This document shows positions 1-5,227 of a stretch of DNA of 6,591 nt, piece after piece (within the stretch, counting starts at the first letter, position 1; each line of letters starts with the position of its first letter). Source of the DNA: Vallitaleaceae bacterium. Its GTDB lineage: Bacteria > Bacillota > Clostridia > Lachnospirales > Vallitaleaceae. A model generated the notes under the pieces. That model did no database searches and was not told the origin of the DNA. It saw only the letters and a program-made list of their open reading frames with translations. Position numbers and translations under genes: made by a program. The DNA lies in assembly GCA_027858555.1 (NCBI GenBank), contig JAQICP010000281.1, positions 1 through 6,591 of the forward strand, given 5' to 3'.

Positions 1-24
1 TATAGATACTTTAATTGTTTTCAT
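1..24 (-). CDS. 5' end of an unidentified divergent gene (partial)
   Basis: Only eight codons are inside the window, reading MKTIKVSI from the ATG at 24-22 on the minus strand to the left edge. The case for a real gene comes from the signals in front of it. An AAAGGGG ribosome binding site lies at 40-34, nine bases before the ATG, and a promoter with a perfect TTGACA -35 box lies at 89-61. The frame stays open to the edge, which means little over 24 bases. The product cannot be identified. It would be transcribed away from mtaB. A chance ATG behind chance signals remains possible, but the three elements are in the right order and at normal spacing. Confidence 0.45.
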
Positions 25-60
25 GTTGTGTAACCCCTTTATGTATTTTTTGTCACTTTT

Positions 61-89
61 ATAGTACATGGAATCATTAACGATGTCAA
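61..89 (-). promoter_or_regulatory. Sigma-A-type promoter for the divergent gene
   Basis: On the minus strand a perfect TTGACA -35 box (89-84) is followed by a 17-nt spacer and TACTAT (66-61), which matches the TATAAT consensus at four of six positions. Transcription would start near 54 and give a leader of about 30 nt containing the AAAGGGG ribosome binding site at 40-34. A TATAAA just downstream is a closer -10 match, but its spacing is about 20 nt. Confidence 0.55.
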
Positions 90-94
90 GGTGC

Positions 95-116
95 ATAGTG
101 TATAAAAAACCACTAT
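95..116. repeat. Short inverted repeat beside the divergent promoter
   Basis: ATAGTG (95-100) and CACTAT (111-116) form a 6-bp inverted repeat with a 10-nt A-rich spacer. It lies immediately upstream of the minus-strand -35 box, where an operator or activator site could be. It is short and AT-rich, so chance is a serious alternative. Confidence 0.3.
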
Positions 117-154
117 AAAATTCATTCAAATTTATGATAATGATGGTTTAATTA

Positions 155-195
155 TGCAAAATAATGAAATGTTAATTGATATGTCATATTTTGCA
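155..195. repeat. Long imperfect inverted repeat upstream of mtaB
   Basis: TGCAAAAT (155-162) pairs with ATTTTGCA (188-195). Past a single unpaired A at 163, ATGA (164-167) pairs with TCAT (184-187), giving 12 bp broken by one bulge. A few further A-T pairs are possible in the 16-nt interior. There is no U-run after it, so it is not a standard terminator. The right arm overlaps the weak -35 candidate for mtaB. It may be a protein-binding operator or, if transcription starts further upstream, a leader hairpin. Pairing is seen in the sequence; the function is inferred. Confidence 0.5.
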
Positions 196-220
196 CTAAA
201 TTTTGTTCATATTGTTTAAT
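191..220 (+). promoter_or_regulatory. Weak candidate promoter of mtaB
   Basis: TTGCAC (191-196) and TTTAAT (215-220) are separated by 18 nt. The -10 matches five of six consensus bases but the -35 only three. A start near 227 would give a leader of about 27 nt with the AGGAG ribosome binding site at 244-248. An alternative TTGATA (176-181) lacks a good -10 partner. This is the best plus-strand candidate, but it is weak. Confidence 0.3.
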
Positions 221-253
221 CATTAGTAAAAGTAACGCATAATAGGAGTTTAT

Positions 254-1555
254 ATGAAAGTAGCATTTCATACATTAGGTTGTAAAGTGAATCAATACGA
301 AACTGAATATATCAAACAAAATTTTATCAAAGCGAACTACGAAATAGTTGATTTCGAAGATTTTGCAGATATATATATAGTCAACACATGTACAGTAACG
401 AATATGGCAGATAAAAAATCGCGTCAGATGATTAATCGTCCAAAGAAAATCAATCAGGACGCCGTTGTGGTGGCAATTGGGTGTTATGCTCAAAGAGAAG
501 ATGGCAAACTTGATGATAATTTGGATATTGATTTAATTATCGGCAATACTAAAAAGAATCATGTCCTAGAGGTAGTGGAAGATTTTTTGAAGAATCATGT
601 AAGAAATTATTTGGTTGAATCCATGGACCAAACACAGGACTATGAAACCATGTGGCTCGCTGATGTCTCAGAAAATGTTAGGGCTTATATAAAAGTGCAA
701 GATGGTTGTAATCAATTTTGCGCCTATTGTATCATACCTTATGTTAGAGGACGCATCAGAAGCAGGCCATACCTGGATATTATATCAGAAGTTGAACAAT
801 TGGTTGAGCATGGATTTAAAGAGGTTGTCCTAACAGGCATCCATTTGGCATCTTATCAAGACGAGTCCAATATGTTGATAGACCTTATTGAAGGTATTCA
901 TGCTATTTGTGGTTTGGAGCGTGTTAGACTGGGTTCTTTAGAGCCTAATCTGATTACAGATGAATTTGCTAGTCGCTTAGGAAAAATGAGTAAAATATGT
1001 GCGCATTTTCATCTATCATTGCAAAGTGGATGTGACATTACCTTAGAAGCAATGAATAGAAAGTATACGACGGCCATGTATATGGAGCGGGTTAATTTAT
1101 TACGTCAGTATTTTAAAACCCCAGCATTTACCACGGATATTATCGTCGGATTTCCTGATGAGAGTGATGACGATTTCGCCAAAACGGTTAGTTTCGTTAA
1201 ATCTATTGGATTTTTAGATGTTCATGTGTTTAAATACTCTATAAGAGAAGGCACAAAAGCGGCTTCCATGACCAATCAAATTGATGGCATGATCAAAGAT
1301 CAACGTAGCAAGGCGCTTATTCGTATTGGTAAAATAGGTCACGAGGCATATTTAACAGGCATGGTTGGTAAAATTTACAAAGTATTAATTGAGGAGCATA
1401 TCGAATATGAAGACCAGGATTATTATATTGGACACACGGAGAATTACGTCAAATTCTATATTAAAACATATGAATTTACATCCAAAATTAATAAGATTAT
1501 ACTGGCAAAAGCTCTGTATTTGATAGAAGATATAATGGTTGGAGCGGTTGTGTGA
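254..1555 (+). CDS. mtaB: tRNA t6A37 methylthiotransferase MtaB
   Basis: MtaB is a radical SAM enzyme that adds a methylthio group to N6-threonylcarbamoyladenosine at position 37 of ANN-decoding tRNAs, giving ms2t6A, a cytosolic modification that aids decoding. The 433-residue protein has the family's three parts. The N-terminal domain opens with TLGCKVNQYETE, the signature that separates MtaB from MiaB and RimO, and has Fe-S cysteines at C10, C46 and C77. The radical SAM core has CNQFCAYC with C152, C156 and C159. Family blocks SLQSGCD (255-261) and TDIIVGFPDE (294-303) follow. The C-terminal 60 or so residues, including GHTENYVKF, form a TRAM-like RNA-binding domain. Length is typical. The ATG has AGGAG at 244-248, five bases upstream. 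It is separated from ireB by 161 nt and is probably its own unit or loosely linked. Confidence 0.97.
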   Translation: MKVAFHTLGCKVNQYETEYIKQNFIKANYEIVDFEDFADIYIVNTCTVTNMADKKSRQMINRPKKINQDAVVVAIGCYAQREDGKLDDNLDIDLIIGNTKKNHVLEVVEDFLKNHVRNYLVESMDQTQDYETMWLADVSENVRAYIKVQDGCNQFCAYCIIPYVRGRIRSRPYLDIISEVEQLVEHGFKEVVLTGIHLASYQDESNMLIDLIEGIHAICGLERVRLGSLEPNLITDEFASRLGKMSKICAHFHLSLQSGCDITLEAMNRKYTTAMYMERVNLLRQYFKTPAFTTDIIVGFPDESDDDFAKTVSFVKSIGFLDVHVFKYSIREGTKAASMTNQIDGMIKDQRSKALIRIGKIGHEAYLTGMVGKIYKVLIEEHIEYEDQDYYIGHTENYVKFYIKTYEFTSKINKIILAKALYLIEDIMVGAVV

Positions 1556-1596
1556 TACTTCTGCAAAAAAAAATAATAAAGAATCAATTGTGTTTT

Positions 1597-1625
1597 TTGG
1601 CTTTTTGTATTAATATATAGATAAT
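1597..1625 (+). promoter_or_regulatory. Candidate sigma-A promoter of ireB
   Basis: TTGGCT (1597-1602, four of six consensus bases) and GATAAT (1620-1625, five of six) are separated by exactly 17 nt. Transcription would start near 1632, leaving a leader of about 85 nt. The Fur-box-like sequence at 1638-1656 would then lie just downstream of the start, a common place for repressor binding. The region is AT-rich, so promoter-like strings arise easily. Confidence 0.45.
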
Positions 1626-1637
1626 AGTTATATAAAA

Positions 1638-1656
1638 GATAAAGATAATCATTTAG
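1638..1656. promoter_or_regulatory. Fur-box-like operator upstream of ireB
   Basis: GATAAAGATAATCATTTAG matches the classical 19-bp Fur box GATAATGATAATCATTATC at 15 positions, including an unbroken run of ten from 1644 to 1653. It scores 10 of 14 on the TGATAATnATTATCA form. It lies a few bases downstream of the start expected from the promoter at 1597-1625, and a Fur gene is encoded 1.2 kb downstream. Binding is inferred; the AT-rich background lowers confidence. Confidence 0.4.
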
Positions 1657-1716
1657 ATTAAGCTTTAGTGTAGAAGAAGACGTATTTAACTATATAATTG
1701 GATAGGAAGTGAATAT

Positions 1717-1977
1717 ATGGATGGCAATAGCACAACTTTTTTCAAAAAACATGATAAAGAACCGGATAGTCTATTAAATGAGACGTTAGAGAAGGTTTAT
1801 GCAGCTTTGTCTGTAAAGGGTTACAATCCTACCTATCAGATAGTAGGTTATATATTATCAGGAGATCCAACTTATATAACTAGTTATCAAAACGCAAGAA
1901 CACTTATCGGGAAACTTGAACGAGATGAATTACTTGAGACTATTGTTAATAGTTACATTAGAACCGAATTAGAATAA
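1717..1977 (+). CDS. ireB: IreB family regulatory phosphoprotein (UPF0297)
   Basis: This 86-residue protein is a small cytosolic regulator. In Enterococcus faecalis IreB is phosphorylated on N-terminal threonines by the PASTA-domain kinase IreK and dephosphorylated by IreP, and it affects cephalosporin resistance and peptidoglycan precursor synthesis. Recognition rests on the conserved block GYNPTYQIVGYILSGDP (35-51), then YITSYQNARTLI (53-64) and KLERDELLE (66-74), all hallmarks of the family. The variable N-terminus carries T6 and T7 ahead of two phenylalanines; one of these is the likely phosphoacceptor, by analogy. The ATG follows AGGAAG (1704-1709) at seven bases. In many Firmicutes ireB sits between alaS and ruvX; here mtaB is upstream instead. 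A 155-nt gap with its own promoter separates it from ruvX, so the two are only partly co-transcribed. No kinase is in the window. Confidence 0.95.
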   Translation: MDGNSTTFFKKHDKEPDSLLNETLEKVYAALSVKGYNPTYQIVGYILSGDPTYITSYQNARTLIGKLERDELLETIVNSYIRTELE

Positions 1978-2016
1978 AACTCAGAGCAGTTTGTTGTATA
2001 TTTGATATTGTTGACA

Positions 2017-2025
2017 TGTTATAAT
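2017..2025 (+). promoter_or_regulatory. Extended -10 promoter upstream of ruvX
   Basis: TGTTATAAT (2017-2025) is a perfect TATAAT with the TGn extension, a form that works without a good -35 box. The nearest -35-like hexamer, TTGTAT (1994-1999), is 20 nt upstream, longer than usual. Transcription would start near 2032, giving a leader of about 100 nt for ruvX. ACATG (2014-2018) and CATGT (2029-2033) flank the -10 as a 5-bp inverted repeat and could be an operator, though this may be chance. Confidence 0.5.
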
Positions 2026-2073
2026 AAGCATGTGTTACATTGGTTTTGAATTTTCAATATGCTAATTGATTTT

Positions 2074-2112
2074 GGTAGGTGAATGGGTAGACAGATCCCA
2101 TTCCTATTTATT
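2074..2112 (+). promoter_or_regulatory. Leader hairpin, weak terminator or attenuator before ruvX
   Basis: AATGGG (2082-2087) pairs with CCCATT (2097-2102) around a nine-base loop. Past a two-base bulge (2080-2081), TAGG (2076-2079) pairs with CCTA (2103-2106), and two G-U pairs can extend it. A register using GAATGGG/CCCATTC gives seven unbroken pairs. The tail TTTATT (2107-2112) is only partly U-rich. It could end ireB transcripts, attenuate the promoter at 2017-2025, or protect the 5' end of the ruvX message. A smaller hairpin, TCAAT (2054-2058) with ATTGA (2065-2069), lies just upstream. Confidence 0.45.
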
Positions 2113-2132
2113 GTGCAGTTATAAGGAGTAAA

Positions 2133-2579
2133 ATGGAAAGAATTTTAGGCTTGGATTATGGGGACAAAACAGTAGGTGTAGCCATAAGCGATCCTTTTGG
2201 TTGGACCGCTCAGGGAATAGAAACAATACATCGAACCGACACCACGAATCTAATACTGACAATAGAGCGGTTAGCAACTTTAATAAAGTCATATGATGTT
2301 AAAAAAATTGTACTTGGAAACCCCCTTCACATGAATGCAGACAAAGGGGAACGAGTAGACAAGACAAATTATTTTAAAAATAAGCTAGAGCAAACTTTTG
2401 ATTTGCCAGTTATTATGTGGGACGAACGCTTAACAACTAAAAGTGCCACCAGAACATTAGATGAGGCTGGAGTACACAAATCTAAACACAAAGCTGTCAT
2501 AGATAAAATAGCGGCAGTACTAATACTACAGGGCTATTTGGAAGCTGTAAATAATAATGGAGGTAATGAACTTGGATAG
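2133..2579 (+). CDS. ruvX: RuvX/YqgF family pre-16S rRNA nuclease
   Basis: RuvX (YqgF, YrrK in Bacillus) has an RNase H-like fold related to RuvC. It is linked to maturation of the 5' end of 16S rRNA and is annotated in many genomes as a putative Holliday junction resolvase. The 148-residue length is typical. The family blocks appear in order: GLDYGDKTVGVAISD (6-20) with acidic D8, IVLGNPLHMNADKGERV (59-75), WDERLTT (96-102) and DKIAAVLILQGYL (124-136) with D124. The acidic residues of the first, third and last blocks form the expected active site. The ATG follows AAGGAG (2123-2128) at four bases, slightly short. It is the first gene of a tight run, and its 3' end overlaps the start of the DUF1292 gene. 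A leader of about 100 nt lies upstream. Confidence 0.95.
   Translation: MERILGLDYGDKTVGVAISDPFGWTAQGIETIHRTDTTNLILTIERLATLIKSYDVKKIVLGNPLHMNADKGERVDKTNYFKNKLEQTFDLPVIMWDERLTTKSATRTLDEAGVHKSKHKAVIDKIAAVLILQGYLEAVNNNGGNELG
2559..2563 (+). promoter_or_regulatory. Ribosome binding site that decides the DUF1292 start
   Basis: GGAGG at 2559-2563 lies inside the end of ruvX. It is two bases before ATG 2566, too close for normal initiation, and eight bases before TTG 2572, which is near ideal. It overlaps ATG 2557 and cannot serve it. The arrangement resembles the GGAGG-7 nt-TTG start of rnj. Confidence 0.6.
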
Positions 2580-2841
2580 AATAGAATTCATTTTCGAAGA
2601 GACTAACGAGAAAGTCATATTTTGTATTATTGCTAATATGCAGATGAATGAAGTCGCTTATCTGCTTGTAGTAGATGAGAAAGAAATTGATGATGATAAT
2701 CCCACTGCTTATGTGATAAAAGCAGTTGAGATAGATGGTGAAGATGTCATATACGAATTGGTAGATGATGAAGATGAACTTGATTTAGTTTCACCGCGTT
2801 TTGAAGAACTACTAGAAAAATCAGACTACATGATGGAATAG
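2572..2841 (+). CDS. DUF1292 family acidic protein (YrzB-like)
   Basis: This is a small acidic cytosolic protein of the DUF1292 family, found next to ruvX in many Firmicutes; its function is not established. From TTG 2572 it has 89 residues. The sequence alternates beta-strand-like segments with acidic turns: EFIFEETNEKVIF, then a YLLVVDE strand, EIDDDNP, a VIKAVEIDGEDVIYELVDDEDEL segment that is the family hallmark, and a helical tail RFEELLEK. It has no signal peptide or membrane segment. The start is uncertain. ATG 2557 and ATG 2566 are in the same frame and would give 94 and 91 residues, but only TTG 2572 is properly spaced from GGAGG at 2559-2563. All choices overlap ruvX by 8 to 23 nt, suggesting translational coupling. 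fur begins 20 nt downstream. Confidence 0.85.
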   Translation: MDRIEFIFEETNEKVIFCIIANMQMNEVAYLLVVDEKEIDDDNPTAYVIKAVEIDGEDVIYELVDDEDELDLVSPRFEELLEKSDYMME

Positions 2842-2850
2842 TAAAGATTT

Positions 2851-2854
2851 GGAG
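2851..2854 (+). promoter_or_regulatory. Ribosome binding site that decides the fur start
   Basis: GGAG at 2851-2854 is seven bases before ATG 2862 but only one base before the upstream in-frame GTG at 2856. Initiation at ATG 2862 is therefore strongly preferred, shortening the longest frame by two residues. Confidence 0.75.
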
Positions 2855-2861
2855 TGTGTCA

Positions 2862-3305
2862 ATGAGAGAGCTAAAAAACGAAGAATTGAAACAAATGATT
2901 AAGGCAAAAGGGTTTAAGCTTACTAAGCAACGTATCAGTGTAGTTTTGGTACTTGAGCAATGCGAAGGCGAGCATCTTACTGCCGAAGAAATTTATGAAC
3001 GAGTTAAACAAGAGAGTCCAGAAATTGGCCTTGCAACGGTTTATAGAACGATTCAGTTATTACTTGATTTGAAGATTATTGATCGGTTAAATCTAGATGA
3101 TGGATGTGTACGGTATGAGTTGGATAACCTAGACAATACACATCACCATCATCACCTGGTTTGTGAACAATGCGGAACAATATATGAAGTAAAAGACGAT
3201 TTGTTAGATACAATTGAACAGCAAGTACAAAGAGATTACAAATTCGAAATAACAAATCACATTCTTAAGTTTTATGGAGTATGTGAACAATGTAATCAGA
3301 AGTAA
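2862..3305 (+). CDS. fur: Fur family transcriptional regulator, probably Fur itself
   Basis: Fur proteins are dimeric metal-sensing repressors that bind AT-rich palindromes when loaded with ferrous iron. This 147-residue protein has an N-terminal winged helix with FKLTKQR (18-24), HLTAEEIY (38-45) and the recognition helix region SPEIGLATVYRTIQLL (52-67). A hinge and a C-terminal dimerization domain follow, with a five-histidine run (94-98) and two CEQC pairs (C101/C104, C141/C144) forming the structural zinc site. By memory it resembles Bacillus Fur more than PerR or Zur: SPEIGLATVYRT, the RYEL strand and HHHHHLVC fit Fur. Iron as the signal is inferred. The start is ATG 2862, not GTG 2856, because of GGAG at 2851-2854. 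It lies between the DUF1292 gene and rnj, 26 nt before the latter. A Fur-box-like site upstream of ireB could provide autoregulation. Confidence 0.93.
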   Translation: MRELKNEELKQMIKAKGFKLTKQRISVVLVLEQCEGEHLTAEEIYERVKQESPEIGLATVYRTIQLLLDLKIIDRLNLDDGCVRYELDNLDNTHHHHHLVCEQCGTIYEVKDDLLDTIEQQVQRDYKFEITNHILKFYGVCEQCNQK

Positions 3306-3319
3306 ACGGACCTGAATAT

Positions 3320-3324
3320 GGAGG
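3320..3324 (+). promoter_or_regulatory. Ribosome binding site for the TTG start of rnj
   Basis: GGAGG at 3320-3324 is seven bases before TTG 3332, in the fur-rnj gap. No ATG of that frame lies at suitable spacing, and the in-frame ATGs at 3389 and 3425 lack a ribosome binding site. This supports translation of the repetitive N-terminal extension. Confidence 0.75.
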
Positions 3325-3331
3325 TATTCAA

Positions 3332-5197
3332 TTGAAACAAAATATACAAGAAACACAAGGTAAACAGAACACGCAAAGCAATCAAGCCATGCTAAACAAT
3401 CAGGCCAAGCAAAAAAAACAGGCCATGCAAAATAAACAGGCTAAGAAAAGAAAACAAGACATTCAGGAAAAACAAGACGCACAAGTTAAGCAGGTGTCAA
3501 GTGCTAAGCAATTATTACACAGAAAACATAGTAAACATGGCAAACACGGTAAACTTAAGATAATTCCTATCGGCGGAATGGAGCAGATTGGAATGAATAT
3601 AACAGTTTTTGAATACGAAGATGATATTATAGTTGTAGACTGTGGTATTGCATTTCCAGAAAATGAAATGCTTGGCATTGACTTAGTCATTCCTGATATT
3701 AGTTATTTGAAACGGAATGCTCTCAAAATCAAGGGTATTTTTCTGACTCACGGACATGAAGACCATATAGGCGCATTACCATTTGTATTAAAAGAAGTTA
3801 ACGTACCTGTCTATGGTACCAAATTGACCATAGGCTTACTTGAAAATAAACTTCGTGAGCATAAAATCATCGATACAGTAACACGTAATGTCGTTTCTGC
3901 ATCTGATACTGTTAAAGCAGGTGCTTTCAGTGTTGAATTCATAGGGTCTAACCATAGTATAGTAGACGCATCTGCATTAGCTATCCATACACCAGCTGGT
4001 GTTGTAATACATAGTGGTGACTTCAAAGTAGATTACACGCCAATTCATGGTAGCAAACCTATAGATTTACAAAGATTTGCTCAACTTGGAAAAGAGGGCG
4101 TTCTATTATTAATGGCTGACAGTACCAATGCTGAAAGAAAAGGCTATACGATGTCAGAAAGCTCTGTGGGTAAAGCATTTGATACTTTATTTGCAGAGTC
4201 AAGCGGCAGAAGAATCATAGTCGCAACTTTTTCAAGTAATGTAGATAGAGTGCAACAAGCTATAGATGCAGCAGTTAAAAACGGACGAAAAGTAGCAATT
4301 GAAGGCAGAAGCATGATCAATGTTGTTGCGGTAGCGACTGAACTTGGGTATTTGAATATGCCAGAAGGCACCGTGATTGAGTCTAATCATATTAATAATT
4401 ATGAGGATGGTAAATTAGTCATTATTACAACGGGCAGTCAAGGTGAACCGATGGCGGCACTTTCAAGAATGGCCATTAACCAACATCGACGCATACAGAT
4501 TAAACCGGGCGACAGGGTAATACTCAGTTCAACACCAATTCCAGGTAATGAGAAAACTGTGTCTAGGGTAATTAATGAACTATTCAAAAAAGGTGCGGAT
4601 GTTATTTTTGAAGATACACATGTTTCAGGACATGCTTGTCAAGAGGAATTGAAATTACTTCATTCGTTAGTAAAAGCCAAATTTTTCATTCCTGTACACG
4701 GTGAATATAGACATCTCAAGAAACATGCTGAACTCGCAGAAGAACTCGGTATGCCATCTGATAACATTACCATACTTGCCAACGGAGACGTTTATGAGAT
4801 TGATGAGAATGGCGGTAAAATCATGAGTAAGATTCCGCTCAATCTGATTTTTGTTGATGGTTTGGGTGTTGGTGATGTGGGTAATATCGTACTTAGAGAT
4901 AGACATAAATTATCACAGGATGGACTGATGGTTGTAGTTGTAACATTAGACAAGAGAACTGGTAAGATTATATCGGGACCTGATATCCTATCTCGAGGTT
5001 TTGTATATGTCAGGGAATCAAGCGACTTAATGGTTGAAGCTAAAGGCGTTGTTAGTGAAGCACTAATTACCATTCTTGCTAATAATCCGAAAGATTGGAA
5101 TAAGATTAAGAATGGTATTAAAGATGTTTTAAATAACTATTTATGGCAACAAATTAAGAGAAGTCCTATGATACTTCCGATTGTAACAGAAATATAA
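3332..5197 (+). CDS. rnj: Ribonuclease J with repetitive N-terminal extension
   Basis: RNase J is a cytosolic metallo-beta-lactamase/beta-CASP nuclease with 5'-to-3' exonuclease and endonuclease activity, central to mRNA decay and rRNA maturation in Firmicutes. The protein has 621 residues. The core begins near residue 74 with LKIIPIGGMEQIG. The metal site THGHEDHIG gives H140, H142, D144 and H145; further ligands are H208, D230 and H456 (PVHGEYR). SGHA at 432-435 with H434 is the beta-CASP substrate motif. These sit 66 residues later than the equivalents I recall for Bacillus RNase J1, and the length difference is the same, so the core appears ungapped. Residues 1-73 are an extra basic, Q/K-rich, probably disordered segment made of hexapeptide and KHx repeats. 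Translation starts at TTG with GGAGG at seven bases. It lies between fur (26 nt) and the YlbF-family gene (30 nt). Confidence 0.97.
   Translation: MKQNIQETQGKQNTQSNQAMLNNQAKQKKQAMQNKQAKKRKQDIQEKQDAQVKQVSSAKQLLHRKHSKHGKHGKLKIIPIGGMEQIGMNITVFEYEDDIIVVDCGIAFPENEMLGIDLVIPDISYLKRNALKIKGIFLTHGHEDHIGALPFVLKEVNVPVYGTKLTIGLLENKLREHKIIDTVTRNVVSASDTVKAGAFSVEFIGSNHSIVDASALAIHTPAGVVIHSGDFKVDYTPIHGSKPIDLQRFAQLGKEGVLLLMADSTNAERKGYTMSESSVGKAFDTLFAESSGRRIIVATFSSNVDRVQQAIDAAVKNGRKVAIEGRSMINVVAVATELGYLNMPEGTVIESNHINNYEDGKLVIITTGSQGEPMAALSRMAINQHRRIQIKPGDRVILSSTPIPGNEKTVSRVINELFKKGADVIFEDTHVSGHACQEELKLLHSLVKAKFFIPVHGEYRHLKKHAELAEELGMPSDNITILANGDVYEIDENGGKIMSKIPLNLIFVDGLGVGDVGNIVLRDRHKLSQDGLMVVVVTLDKRTGKIISGPDILSRGFVYVRESSDLMVEAKGVVSEALITILANNPKDWNKIKNGIKDVLNNYLWQQIKRSPMILPIVTEI
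3347..3508 (+). repeat. Nine 18-bp tandem repeats in rnj (Q/K hexapeptide)
   Basis: Nine consecutive 18-nt units encode residues 6-59: QETQGK, QNTQSN, QAMLNN, QAKQKK, QAMQNK, QAKKRK, QDIQEK, QDAQVK and QVSSAK. Glutamine is invariant at position 1 and is common at position 4; lysine is usual at position 6. Units four and five (3401-3418, 3419-3436) share 16 of 18 bases, and unit six shares 15 with unit four, pointing to tandem duplication. The outer units are more diverged. Confidence 0.85.
3524..3550 (+). repeat. Three 9-bp repeats in rnj encoding KHS-KHG-KHG
   Basis: Three 9-nt units encode residues 65-73 as KHS, KHG, KHG, followed by K74. They lie between the hexapeptide repeats and the start of the RNase J core and add strong positive charge plus three evenly spaced histidines. 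Confidence 0.7.
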
Positions 5198-5227
5198 AGT
5201 TTATTTTTAGTCAGTGGGTGGCAGAAG

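Larger units (their letters stand above)
1556..1716 (+). other. Intergenic region mtaB-ireB
   Basis: No gene is visible in these 161 nt. A run of nine A (1565-1573) and later T-runs (1593-1598, 1602-1606) could pair only weakly and contain almost no G-C pairs, so I do not call a terminator. The region holds a candidate promoter at 1597-1625, a Fur-box-like sequence at 1638-1656 and the ireB ribosome binding site AGGAAG at 1704-1709. Confidence 0.7.

Noticed and set aside
130..148. Fur-box-like GATAATGAT upstream of mtaB
   Set aside because: The best alignment matches only 12 of 19 positions and the second half is poor.
275..493. Minus-strand open frame inside mtaB
   Set aside because: It is antisense to the conserved MtaB N-terminal domain and has no sign of independent function.
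1564..1610. A-run followed by T-runs as a terminator of mtaB
   Set aside because: The possible stem is nearly all A-T pairs with a loop of over 20 nt and no G-C core, so it does not meet the form of an intrinsic terminator.
1693..1698. Perfect TATAAT just before ireB
   Set aside because: No -35 box at a suitable distance, and the start would fall within the ribosome binding site at 1704-1709.
2019..2033. PerR-box-like sequence upstream of ruvX
   Set aside because: The left half TTATAAT is perfect but is simply the -10 box; the right half matches only three of seven positions.
3463..5073. Several minus-strand open frames of 70-93 codons within rnj
   Set aside because: They lie opposite a strongly conserved coding sequence and have no credible ribosome binding site or family features.
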